From assembly GCA_009797885.1 (NCBI GenBank), contig WNKP01000012.1, positions 85,091 through 149,090 on the forward strand: a stretch of DNA of 64,000 nucleotides. The letters run 5' to 3'. The translations under genes and the position numbers were made by a program. The stretch is from Flavobacteriaceae bacterium GF1. GTDB taxonomy: Bacteria; Bacteroidota; Bacteroidia; Flavobacteriales; Flavobacteriaceae. Positions 33,808 to 41,935 of this stretch are shown one piece after another (positions within the stretch are counted from its first letter, which is position 1; each line of letters starts with the position of its first letter). The notes beneath the pieces are model-generated. The model did not search any database and had not been told where the DNA came from. It was given only the letters and a program-made list of their open reading frames with translations.

Positions 33808-35484
33808 ATGAAAAAGTTTCTCAACCTTTTACCCATTTTTCTTTTGGTGCTGGCATGTAGCAAACCACAAACCTTTGATGTACTCATCAAAAATGGGCAG
33901 GTGGTGGATGGTTCTAGAGAACCCTCGTACTTAGGTAGCGTAGGAATCAATGCGGATACCATAGCCGCCGTCGGAAACCTTGAAAACGCAATTGGGAAAA
34001 CCGAAATAGATGCCGAGGGCCTTACCATTGCCCCAGGATTCATCAATATGCTCAGTTGGGCAACAGAGTCCTTGCTCATCGATGGTAAATCAGAAAGTGA
34101 TATTCGGCAAGGGGTAACCCTGGAAGTTATGGGCGAAGGCTGGTCCATGGGGCCTTTGAACGCTAAAATGAAAGCGGAATCCCTAGCCTCCCAAAAAGAT
34201 TACAAATACAGTATTGACTGGACCACACTTGGGGGATATCTCCAGTCTTTGGAAAACAGGGGCATCTCCTGCAATGTGGCTTCCTTTGTAGGGGCAACAA
34301 CCCTACGCATCCATGAATTGGAGTCCGAAAATAGACCGCCCACACCCGAAGAATTGGACCGGATGAAGGTATTGGCCAGAACTGCCATGGAAGAAGGTGC
34401 CATGGGAATCGGTTCCTCACTCATCTACGCCCCCGCCTTTTATGCGGATACCGAGGAACTCATTGAACTGTGCAAGGTGGCATCCGAATACGGGGGAATG
34501 TACATTTCGCATTTGCGCAGTGAAGGGGATTATTGGTTGGAAGCCATTGACGAACTGATCAGTATCGCTGCAGAGGCAAATATCCCAGCAGAAATCTATC
34601 ACTTAAAAGCCGGCGGTAAGGACAATTGGGGGAAATGGGATGCTGCAATCGCGAAAATTGATTCGGCCAGAAACGCTGGGCTAAAAATTACCACCGATAT
34701 GTACACCTACACTGCCGGAGCAACCGGTCTGGACGCTTCCATGCCGCCCTGGGTGCAGGAAGGGGGGTATGGCGAATGGGCCAAACGCTTGCAAGATCCC
34801 GCCATACGTAAAAAAGTAGCCCAGGAAATGCGAGCCAAAGGAGAGGGCTGGGAAAACCTTTATTTTGCCGCAGGGAGCCCCGAGAAATTGCTATTGAACG
34901 GGTTTCGAAACGATACCTTGCGTTATTTGACGGGAAAAACCTTGGGCGAGGTAGCCAAAATGCGCGGTACTTCCCCAGAGGAAACCGCCATGGACCTGGT
35001 AGTACATGACAGTAGTCGCGTAGGTACCGTTTATTTCTTGATGTCCGAGAAAAATGTAAAAAAACAGATTGCCCTGCCCTACATGAGTTTTGGTTCTGAC
35101 GCCGCCTCAATAGCTCCCGTTGCCCCTTTTACCAATTACAATCCCCATCCAAGGGCGTATGGAAATTTTTCCAGGTTATTGGGGAAGTATGTCAGGGAAG
35201 AACAAATTATCCCTTTGGAGGAAGCCGTACGAAAGTTAAGTGCTTTACCCGCAAGTAACCTTAAGCTTAAAAAGCGGGGGATGATCAAGGTGGGCCACTA
35301 TGCGGACCTGGCCCTTTTTGATGCCACAACCATTTTGGACAAAGCTACCTTTGAGGAACCACATCAATTTGCCAGAGGTATGGTACATGTATTTGTCAAT
35401 GGAGGGCACGTGCTGAAAGATGGCGAACATACGGGAGCAACTCCAGGTAGATTCATTAAGGGACCAGGGTTTCAGGAAAACTAA
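33808..35484 (+). CDS. N-acyl-D-amino-acid deacylase-like amidohydrolase, lipoprotein
   Basis: 558 aa from ATG 33808; lipobox LLVLAC (Cys17). Amidohydrolase-superfamily protein of the D-aminoacylase type: FDVLIKNGQVVDG start, HLRSEGDYWLEAIDE with a metal His, DMYTYTAGATGLDASMPPW, FGSDAAS, and the terminal KKRGMIKVGHYADLALFD strand. The usual HxH after PGFID is replaced by PGFINMLSWA (Leu82, Trp84) and the Cys region by VMGEGWS, so metal binding must differ from the model enzyme, or activity may be different. Probably co-transcribed with the serine hydrolase gene. The longer frame from 33700 is inside that gene. Confidence 0.88.
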   Translation: MKKFLNLLPIFLLVLACSKPQTFDVLIKNGQVVDGSREPSYLGSVGINADTIAAVGNLENAIGKTEIDAEGLTIAPGFINMLSWATESLLIDGKSESDIRQGVTLEVMGEGWSMGPLNAKMKAESLASQKDYKYSIDWTTLGGYLQSLENRGISCNVASFVGATTLRIHELESENRPPTPEELDRMKVLARTAMEEGAMGIGSSLIYAPAFYADTEELIELCKVASEYGGMYISHLRSEGDYWLEAIDELISIAAEANIPAEIYHLKAGGKDNWGKWDAAIAKIDSARNAGLKITTDMYTYTAGATGLDASMPPWVQEGGYGEWAKRLQDPAIRKKVAQEMRAKGEGWENLYFAAGSPEKLLLNGFRNDTLRYLTGKTLGEVAKMRGTSPEETAMDLVVHDSSRVGTVYFLMSEKNVKKQIALPYMSFGSDAASIAPVAPFTNYNPHPRAYGNFSRLLGKYVREEQIIPLEEAVRKLSALPASNLKLKKRGMIKVGHYADLALFDATTILDKATFEEPHQFARGMVHVFVNGGHVLKDGEHTGATPGRFIKGPGFQEN

Positions 35485-35816
35485 TGTAATTCGCTGGTGG
35501 ACCCCATACCCTCATCACCATTATCCTCTTTGCGAGGTTGGGGGTTCGCCTGTATAGGAGGTATCAAAAAACGAAGGACAAGGATAAAACGGGACCTCTT
35601 AAGAACAATCAACTTCCTTGGAAAGCCATCAAAATAGCTGGTACAAAGGCATAAAACCACCGCAGAAACCCTTGATCAACCTTTTGATTCCAGTTGGATG
35701 CGGTATAGTTGCCAGTACTCCAAATCATCGGGTTTCCCACTAGGGTCCTGTTGGGTTCCCCTGCGGTATTGGTTAAATCATTATCTTGAGACCAACGAAC
35801 CCCAACCCAAATAAAT
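35485..35816. other. Intergenic region before S9 peptidase gene
   Basis: 332 bp. On the minus strand an open frame covers 35609-35816 with protein-like composition (NRTLVGNPMIWSTGNYTASN), continuing into the S9 gene as antisense. It has no start near and no recognisable family, so it may be the trace of a lost gene or chance. The rightward promoter is not obvious. Confidence 0.3.
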
Positions 35817-37844
35817 ATGAAAAACCTGATTTTCGCCCTCATCTTTTCCGCTGGACTATGCACCACCCTTGGGCAATCCAAATCCAACCTGGAACTATTG
35901 GATATATTCAATATGGAGTTTATTTCCGAACCGCAAATTTCTCCGGATGGGAATCAAATTCTTTATGTCCGTAACTTCAAGGATGTAATGACCGATAAAA
36001 ACCTGTCCAATATTTGGATGGTAAACGCTGATGGCAGCAAAAATCGACCCATCACCACTGGAAATCACAATGATTCCCACCCCAGATGGTCAAACGATGG
36101 AAAGAAGATCATTTTCAAATCGAACAGGGAGGATGACCGGACCAAACTTTACCTAATGTGGATGGACACCAAGGAAATGGTTCCCTTGACCAATACACCA
36201 AAAGCACCCGGCCAGATAAGTTGGTCCCCGGATGATCGCTATTTGGCTTTTACCATGTTTGTGCCCAAAGAAAACAAATCAATTATTGAACTGCCCCCTA
36301 AACCGGAAGGGGCACGTTGGAACAAACCACCAACTTATATCGACAAATTAAACTATAGGGGCGATGGCCAGGGGTACCTGAAAAGTGGGAATACGCAACT
36401 TTTCACGGTATCCATTGATGGGGGTACGCCCAAACAATGGACCTCCCAAAGCTTTGACCACGGGGCACCGGAATGGTCAAAGGATGGTACCAAGCTTTAT
36501 TTTTCCGCCAATTTTAATCCGGACGAGGCACTTGAACCAATGAACAGCGAGCTTTATGAACTCGATTTAAAAGACGGTAAAATTAGGGCATTGACAGACA
36601 GGTACGGACCGGATACCACTCCCAAAATAGCACCGGACGGCTCTAAAATTGCTTATTTGGGCCTGGACGATAAACTTCAAGGATATCAATTGACACAGCT
36701 GTACGTTATGGATGTGGCCGGTGGTACACCACAACTTGTTTCCGGTGATTTTGATCGTAGTATCTCCAATATTCAATGGGCGGATGATGCCAAAGGGATT
36801 TATTTTCAATATCATGACAAAGGGGAAACCAAAATTGCACACATTACCTTAAACGGAACCGTTACCGACAAAGTTGGAAAGGTTGGAGGCCTTTCATTGG
36901 GGAGGCCCTACAATGCCGGGGACTATACCGTATCTTCCTCTGGAAACATTGCCTATACGTTGGGGACCACCCAACATCCTGCGGACTTGGGATTTTACAG
37001 CAAACGGGGCAGCAAGAGGCTTACCTATGTGAACAAGGATCTCTTTTCGTTCAAAGCGGTGGGCAATGTGGAGGAACTCTGGTGGAAATCTTCCCACGAC
37101 CAAAGGGATATTCAAGGTTGGGTCGTCACCCCTCCCAATTTTGATCCCACTAAAAAATATCCGCTTATTCTTGAAATCCATGGGGGACCCTTTCTTAGCT
37201 ATGGGTCGGTTTATTCCGCAGAAATCCAAGCCTATGCCGCCGCAGGATATGTAGTGCTCTACGCCAACCCCAGGGGAAGTGCCAGCTATGGCAGTGAATT
37301 TGGCAATCTTATCCATCACGATTATCCCAATCATGATTATGATGATTTAATGTCCGGTGTGGACGCTGTTATCGCGAAGGGTTTTGTAGACCCCACCAAT
37401 CTCTTTGTAACTGGCGGCAGCGGTGGTGGCGTATTGACCGCATGGATTGTGGGCAAAACAAATCGTTTTAAAGCAGCAGTTGTGGCCAAACCCGTTATCA
37501 ACTGGACAAGTTTCGTTTTATATGCCGATGGAGCGGCTTTTTTCTCCAAGTATTGGTTTGGCAAAAAGCCGTGGGAAGACCCGGAAAACTATTTTAGGCG
37601 CTCTCCCTTGTCCTATGTGGCCAATGTCACAACACCGACCATGCTCCTTACGGGCGAAGAGGATTACAGGACCCCAATTGCGGAATCGGAACAATTCTAT
37701 ACGGCCTTGAAGTTGGAAGGGGTAGAGACTGCCATGGTCCGTATACCGGGCGCTTCACACGGAATTGCCAACAGACCCAGCAATTTAATTGCCAAAATCG
37801 CCGGTATCTTGGCCTGGTTTGATAAGCACAAAGCCCAGAAATAA
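35817..37844 (+). CDS. Secreted S9 family prolyl oligopeptidase-like peptidase
   Basis: 675 aa with signal peptide (MKNLIFALIFSAGLCTTLGQ). N-terminal seven-bladed propeller (about 30-400) with WD40-like TolB/DPP repeats such as PQISPDGNQILYVR and PRWSNDGKKIIFKSNRE. C-terminal alpha/beta hydrolase (about 420-670) with LEIHGGPF, nucleophile Ser535 in VTGGSGGGVLT, Asp616 in GEEDYRTP and His648 in GASHG. The elbow reads GGSGGG where most S9 members have GGSYGG. Cleaves short peptides, probably in the periplasm. Four bp before the DUF6090 gene. Confidence 0.94.
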   Translation: MKNLIFALIFSAGLCTTLGQSKSNLELLDIFNMEFISEPQISPDGNQILYVRNFKDVMTDKNLSNIWMVNADGSKNRPITTGNHNDSHPRWSNDGKKIIFKSNREDDRTKLYLMWMDTKEMVPLTNTPKAPGQISWSPDDRYLAFTMFVPKENKSIIELPPKPEGARWNKPPTYIDKLNYRGDGQGYLKSGNTQLFTVSIDGGTPKQWTSQSFDHGAPEWSKDGTKLYFSANFNPDEALEPMNSELYELDLKDGKIRALTDRYGPDTTPKIAPDGSKIAYLGLDDKLQGYQLTQLYVMDVAGGTPQLVSGDFDRSISNIQWADDAKGIYFQYHDKGETKIAHITLNGTVTDKVGKVGGLSLGRPYNAGDYTVSSSGNIAYTLGTTQHPADLGFYSKRGSKRLTYVNKDLFSFKAVGNVEELWWKSSHDQRDIQGWVVTPPNFDPTKKYPLILEIHGGPFLSYGSVYSAEIQAYAAAGYVVLYANPRGSASYGSEFGNLIHHDYPNHDYDDLMSGVDAVIAKGFVDPTNLFVTGGSGGGVLTAWIVGKTNRFKAAVVAKPVINWTSFVLYADGAAFFSKYWFGKKPWEDPENYFRRSPLSYVANVTTPTMLLTGEEDYRTPIAESEQFYTALKLEGVETAMVRIPGASHGIANRPSNLIAKIAGILAWFDKHKAQK

Positions 37845-37848
37845 GTCC

Positions 37849-38547
37849 ATGATCCGTTTTTTTAGAAAAATCAGGGAAAAATTACTCGCCCAAGGCAAAG
37901 TTACCAACTACTTGGTTTATGCTTCAGGCGAAGTAGTGTTGGTGGTATTGGGTATTTTGATCGCCCTGTATATCAATAATTGGAACGAGACCAGAAAAAA
38001 TGAAATTGCCAATACACAACTCTTGGTTCAACTTAAGGAAGAAAACACCTTAAATATCCATGATCTGCAACAGGATTTGGAATATAGGGATACCATCAAT
38101 GCTACATTGTACGCATTTCATCAATTCTTGAAAAAGGAAGATATAGAAAACAAACCTGAAGAACTAAGGAGTTATCTGACCGCCATGCTCAGGGCCACCT
38201 CTTACGGGCCGGCCAACAATTACCTAAAGAAATACATAAGCTCCAATACCGGAAGCAATTCCTATTTGGCCACCCAATTGATAAAGCTTGATATAGACCA
38301 ATCGTTTTTAAAGGACGTATCGACCAAAGCATTGGACTTCAAATTTGAAAAATATTATGATTACCTGGCTTCGGATATTGATTTTGAAACCATGGAGATC
38401 CATTCCTTTGACAAATTGAAAAAACTCGAATTTCGAAACAATGTAATCCTCCTGGAGTCCATTGAAGAGGGAGTTCTTGATAAATTTGAGGATACCTTTG
38501 CCCAACAAAAACTGGTAGATTCCCTTATAACACTTGAACTTGACTAA
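37849..38547 (+). CDS. DUF6090 family membrane-anchored protein
   Basis: 232 aa with the family N-terminus: MIRFFRKIREKLLAQGKVTNYLVYASGEVVLVVLGILIALYINNWNE, a basic amphipathic helix and one TM segment, followed by a helical extracytoplasmic part. Function unknown, found mainly in Flavobacteriia, often many copies per genome. Start at ATG 37849, 4 bp after the S9 peptidase stop; the frame from 37789 overlaps that gene. Its stop shares one base with the next ATG (TAATG). Confidence 0.9.
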   Translation: MIRFFRKIREKLLAQGKVTNYLVYASGEVVLVVLGILIALYINNWNETRKNEIANTQLLVQLKEENTLNIHDLQQDLEYRDTINATLYAFHQFLKKEDIENKPEELRSYLTAMLRATSYGPANNYLKKYISSNTGSNSYLATQLIKLDIDQSFLKDVSTKALDFKFEKYYDYLASDIDFETMEIHSFDKLKKLEFRNNVILLESIEEGVLDKFEDTFAQQKLVDSLITLELD

Positions 38548-39158
38548 TGTACATACCACACCACTATAAAAATGAAAACCTCGAAGAGGTTCGTGAATTT
38601 ATAAGGCAAAATAGCTTCGGCATTATGGTCAATCAAGTAGACGGTAAGCCCTGGGCAACCCATATTCCCCTGGAATTAGAGAAACATGGAAACAGGGAGG
38701 TGCTGGTAGGCCATATTGCCAAGGCAAACCCCCAATGGAAAAGTTTCCATGCTGATGCCCAGATACTGTGCATATTCAATGGCCCCCATGCCTATGTTTC
38801 CTCCTCCTGGTATACAGAAGAAGAGGTTCCCACATGGGACTATATTGCCGTACATGTGTATGGAAAACTGGAACTATTGAGTGAGGAAGAAACCATGCAG
38901 GCCCTACATCGCTTGGTCGATCATTATGAAACTTCTTCAGAAAAACCACTATCGTTAAACGACCTATCGCCCAAAACCCTAAGACAGGTAAAGGGAGTAG
39001 TCGGTTTTAGAATTGAAATCGAAGAGATTCAAGCCGCATATAAATTAAGCCAAACCAGACAACAGGATCATGCGGCCATCATCCAAAATTTAAAACAGCG
39101 CGGTGTAACGGAAACTGAAATCGCGAGACATATAGAAAAACAATCAGACAACAAATAA
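38547..39158 (+). CDS. PaiB-type FMN-binding protein
   Basis: 203 aa of the FMN-binding negative transcriptional regulator (PaiB) family, a split-barrel flavin fold. Seen: MYIPHHYKNENLEEVREFIRQNSFGIMV at the N-terminus, the ATHIPL strand, the AKANPQWKSF segment, FNGPHAYVSSSWY and VPTWDYIAVHVYGK, all diagnostic. In Bacillus PaiB affects protease and sporulation genes, but many members are likely heme or flavin enzymes. Start overlaps the previous stop by one base, so expression is coupled. Confidence 0.93.
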   Translation: MYIPHHYKNENLEEVREFIRQNSFGIMVNQVDGKPWATHIPLELEKHGNREVLVGHIAKANPQWKSFHADAQILCIFNGPHAYVSSSWYTEEEVPTWDYIAVHVYGKLELLSEEETMQALHRLVDHYETSSEKPLSLNDLSPKTLRQVKGVVGFRIEIEEIQAAYKLSQTRQQDHAAIIQNLKQRGVTETEIARHIEKQSDNK

Positions 39159-39169
39159 ACAACTGCGCT

Positions 39170-39541
39170 ATGATACACAACAAGTTCTGGCAAGGATTTT
39201 TCGCCATCACTCCCATGGCTTCCTTTGTCCTAATTACAATCGGTTACCTTGTTTTTTTATTTTCAATCTTCAATAATTTACCGGAGCTGGAAAATAATGA
39301 CGTCCCGCCCATGGAGTTCTTTGGAGGATTGGGCTTTTTGATTTTTATGGTTTTTCTGGTCGTCATCATAAGTTTTGCCAGCCTCGTATTTTACATTGTC
39401 CATGCCGTGCAGAATCCTAACCTAAAAGACAACAATATGCTAATTGTGTGGATATTGCTTTTTATTTTTATCAGCGGCATTGGCCAATTTGTCTATTGGC
39501 TTGTGGAAATTGTGAGCAAGGGAACTAAAAGTACGGCCTAA
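39170..39541 (+). CDS. Small membrane protein, unknown function
   Basis: 123 aa with three hydrophobic segments (about 14-34, 49-79 as one long region, 91-112). The ASLVFYIVHAVQNPNLKDNNMLIVWILL stretch resembles the two-helix region of PLD-nuclease N-terminal-like membrane proteins, but I do not assign it. Follows the PaiB gene by 11 bp and is probably in the same transcript. Confidence 0.78.
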   Translation: MIHNKFWQGFFAITPMASFVLITIGYLVFLFSIFNNLPELENNDVPPMEFFGGLGFLIFMVFLVVIISFASLVFYIVHAVQNPNLKDNNMLIVWILLFIFISGIGQFVYWLVEIVSKGTKSTA

Positions 39542-39660
39542 TTGGCCATGGCCTGGTTACATTTCGTCATGGAAATCCAACAATTGGGTATCTCCCAGTT
39601 TTAAACCATGGTCTTCTCTTCTAGTTTTGGGTCATCATTAACGTTTAAATCAAGAAACCC

Positions 39661-40080
39661 ATGAAAACTTTTGTATTTGTTTTATGTACCCTTATCAGTA
39701 GTCTTTTTATCAACGCCCAGAAAACGCAGGGCGCTACCATTACCGTAACCATTGACAACATCGTCAATGATGAAGGAAAAGTCATCATTGCGCTGCACAG
39801 CAATGAAACCTTTATGCGGGGGGAAGGAATCATGAGTCAGGAAAGCACCATTACGGATGGTAAAGTGGAATTTACCTTTGAAGGGGTGCCTGTTGGAACG
39901 TACGCCATAATGGCCTTACATGACGCCAATAACAACAATACAATGGACTATGAAGCGAATGGAATGCCCAAGGAAAGTTATGGTATGAGTGGAAATGAAA
40001 TGACCATGGGGCCACCGAGTTTTGAAATGGCCAAATTTAATGTGACCGACGAAGACTTGGAATTCAACATCCGATTCTAA
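39661..40080 (+). CDS. DUF2141 secreted protein
   Basis: 139 aa with signal peptide (MKTFVFVLCTLISSLFINAQ). DUF2141 pattern: ITVTIDNIVNDEGKVIIALHSNETFM, FEGVPVGTYAIMALHDANNNNTMDYEANGMPKESYG, typical of a small beta-sandwich with an EF-hand-like D-x-N-x-N-x-x-x-D loop that may bind calcium. Function unknown. Single gene closed by a strong terminator. Confidence 0.92.
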   Translation: MKTFVFVLCTLISSLFINAQKTQGATITVTIDNIVNDEGKVIIALHSNETFMRGEGIMSQESTITDGKVEFTFEGVPVGTYAIMALHDANNNNTMDYEANGMPKESYGMSGNEMTMGPPSFEMAKFNVTDEDLEFNIRF

Positions 40081-40102
40081 GGCGTTCTTCTTGACAAAAA
40101 CC

Positions 40103-40130
40103 AAAAGGCCCTGAAATCTCAGGGCCTTTT
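40103..40130. terminator. Strong intrinsic terminator
   Basis: Perfect 12-bp stem AAAAGGCCCTGA / TCAGGGCCTTTT with loop AATC, 23 bp after the DUF2141 stop. Confidence 0.92.
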
Positions 40131-40185
40131 GTATAAGCTATACCAATTTCAACTAAAATTTCTATAACTATTCCTGATAGATTTG

Positions 40186-40193
40186 TAGCTTTA
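40186..40193 (+). promoter_or_regulatory. Candidate -7 element for oxyR
   Basis: TAGCTTTA fits T-A-n-n-T-T-T-(G/A), 17 bp before the oxyR ATG. The leader would be about ten bases. Confidence 0.4.
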
Positions 40194-40210
40194 CGAATCA
40201 ATCCAAAGGT

Positions 40211-41152
40211 ATGACCATTACCCAATTGCAATATGTGCTTGCCGTTGCCGAGTACCAGAATTTCACTCTAGCTGCCGAAAAAAGTTTTGTGACCCAACCC
40301 ACACTCTCCATGCAGGTCCAGAAACTGGAAGACGAGCTGGACATCCTGATTTTTGATCGAAGTAAAAAGCCCATTGCCATTACGGAAATCGGCAAAAAAA
40401 TTGTAGCCCAGGCAAAAAATATAGTGGCTGAGGCGGAACGTATGAAAGACGTGGTAGATCAGGACAAAGGATTTGTGGGCGGCGACTTTACCCTGGGCAT
40501 CATCCCTACGGTAATGCCCACCTTACTTCCTATGTTCTTGTCGACTTTCATTAAAAAATTTCCGAAGGTCAATCTCATCATTAAAGAGCAGGCCACGGAC
40601 ACCTTGATTCGGAATCTGGAGGACAATCATTTGGATGCTGCCATAGCTGCCACCCCACTTGGTGTGGACTTTTTAATTGAGCGCCCCTTGTATTATGAAC
40701 CTTTTGTAGGGTATGTCCCCCATACCCACAGGTTGGCCAAACTAAAGGAAATCTCTACGTCGGACCTTGATATTTCCGATATTCTACTGCTTCAGGATGG
40801 GCATTGTTTTAGGGATGGGGTAATCAACCTTTGCGGATCTTCAAGGAGTCCCCATAATGAACGTTTCCAAATACAAAGCGGAAGCTTTGAAACCTTGGTC
40901 AACCTTTCAAACGAAGGCTTGGGAATGACCTTATTACCCTTCCTCAATACCATGGAATTGGATGAGAAAAAGTCCACCAATCTAAAACACTTCAAAAAAC
41001 CTTCCCCCGCGCGGGAAATAAGCATTATTTACCATAAAAGTGAATTAAAGCTCCAAATCACCGAAGCATTAAAGGATACCATAGCCGGTATCGTTAGAGG
41101 GGCCATTGCCTTTCAGGATGTGGAAATCGTAAGTCCGCTCAATAAGAACTAG
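40211..41152 (+). CDS. oxyR: OxyR, peroxide-sensing LysR-type regulator
   Basis: 313 aa. LysR helix-turn-helix in residues 1-60 (QLQYVLAVAEYQNFTLAAEKSFVTQPTLSMQVQKLE) and a C-terminal sensor domain. The redox pair is at Cys199 and Cys208 in LLQDGHCFRDGVINLC, the same numbers as in Escherichia coli OxyR, with the surrounding DGHCxRD conserved. Peroxide should form the disulfide and switch on catalase/peroxidase genes; no such gene is adjacent here. Converges on a lipoprotein gene with a 4-bp overlap. Confidence 0.95.
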   Translation: MTITQLQYVLAVAEYQNFTLAAEKSFVTQPTLSMQVQKLEDELDILIFDRSKKPIAITEIGKKIVAQAKNIVAEAERMKDVVDQDKGFVGGDFTLGIIPTVMPTLLPMFLSTFIKKFPKVNLIIKEQATDTLIRNLEDNHLDAAIAATPLGVDFLIERPLYYEPFVGYVPHTHRLAKLKEISTSDLDISDILLLQDGHCFRDGVINLCGSSRSPHNERFQIQSGSFETLVNLSNEGLGMTLLPFLNTMELDEKKSTNLKHFKKPSPAREISIIYHKSELKLQITEALKDTIAGIVRGAIAFQDVEIVSPLNKN

Positions 41153-41574
41153 TCCTGTTTTTCATAACGGTACAGACAGCCTTCTATGCACAAAATTGGA
41201 CTTGAAGGTGAAAGCACCAAATCCTCCCCTTCAAACCAAAAGTTATACGAAGATTTAATTCTCATTTGTCCTTGTTTTGGGTTTAGACGTAGTTCATCCT
41301 CAGTAATGGAGAAATCGCCTTTGCTAAAAACGGTTCCGGGTGTGCCGCTTAGTAAAGTATAGGTGCCGTCGGCCGCAAAAGAAAACTCCTGATAAAAATC
41401 GGTTGCAGTGAAATCTTCGGGCAAGGGTCCTCCAGCACTTATCTTTACCCCGTTAAGTTGCCAGATACCCAATAGCTCTACTTCCCCATCCAAGACACCT
41501 ATTTGAGACCCATCACTATCCGAACAGGACCACAAGAGAAGACATGTGAACAAAAGCATCAATCTCATAGCCAT
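41149..41574 (-). CDS. Lipocalin-like lipoprotein
   Basis: 141 aa with a lipobox (LLLWSC, Cys17) followed by Ser/Asp-rich residues. The body has a lipocalin-type start (GIWQLNGVKI) and a beta-rich pattern with an aromatic strand (EFSFAADGTYTLLSG), and a C-terminal pair of Cys (ILCIEGCLYRY). Resembles small lipocalin-like proteins common in Flavobacteriia. Ligand unknown. Overlaps the oxyR 3' end by 4 bp. Confidence 0.75.
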   Translation of the reverse strand: MAMRLMLLFTCLLLWSCSDSDGSQIGVLDGEVELLGIWQLNGVKISAGGPLPEDFTATDFYQEFSFAADGTYTLLSGTPGTVFSKGDFSITEDELRLNPKQGQMRIKSSYNFWFEGEDLVLSPSSPILCIEGCLYRYEKQD

Positions 41575-41623
41575 TTGTTTTATCCATTAGATTCATTGAA
41601 AGGAATTGGTTGCCCCAGAAAGC

Positions 41624-41648
41624 AAAAAAACCGCCTTTCGGCGGTTTT
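41624..41648. terminator. Intrinsic terminator
   Basis: CCGCC-tttc-GGCGG with seven A before and four T after. It ends the small gene at 41652-41849, which reads leftward into it. Confidence 0.82.
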
Positions 41649-41651
41649 ATA

Positions 41652-41849
41652 CTATACTTTAAGATAAATGAGACTCTGTCGCAGTTCCGGTTTATCGGTA
41701 ATGAATTGTTTTAACCAGATTCTAAGTTCCTCGATTTCATCAGGCAGCAGCCTTGAAACCGCTTTTTTTACTTCTTTTGCGAACAGCCTGGCATCAAAAC
41801 TGACTTTTTGTAAAACAGTTTTGGTGTATTCTAACATCGCTCTAGCCAT
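41652..41849 (-). CDS. Small conserved-looking helical protein
   Basis: 65 aa, MARAMLEYTKTVLQKVSFDARLF then KEVKKAVSRLLPDEIEELRIWLKQFI, fully helical in appearance and with a mixture of charged residues. It is followed 3 bp later by a strong terminator and has its own upstream region of AT-rich DNA, which supports a real gene. Small proteins of this look are common in Flavobacteriaceae; function unknown. Confidence 0.72.
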   Translation of the reverse strand: MARAMLEYTKTVLQKVSFDARLFAKEVKKAVSRLLPDEIEELRIWLKQFITDKPELRQSLIYLKV

Positions 41850-41935
41850 TTGTAAAATGAATATTTAAGGTTAAAAGGTTATTGTACTAAGTTACTTACA
41901 AATAGTATATCTTGAAGCCTTTATAGCGTTAAAAA

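Noticed and set aside
35609..35911. 100-codon minus-strand frame
   Set aside because: Partly antisense to the S9 peptidase signal peptide; intergenic part is protein-like but has no start or family, so only noted in the intergenic entry.
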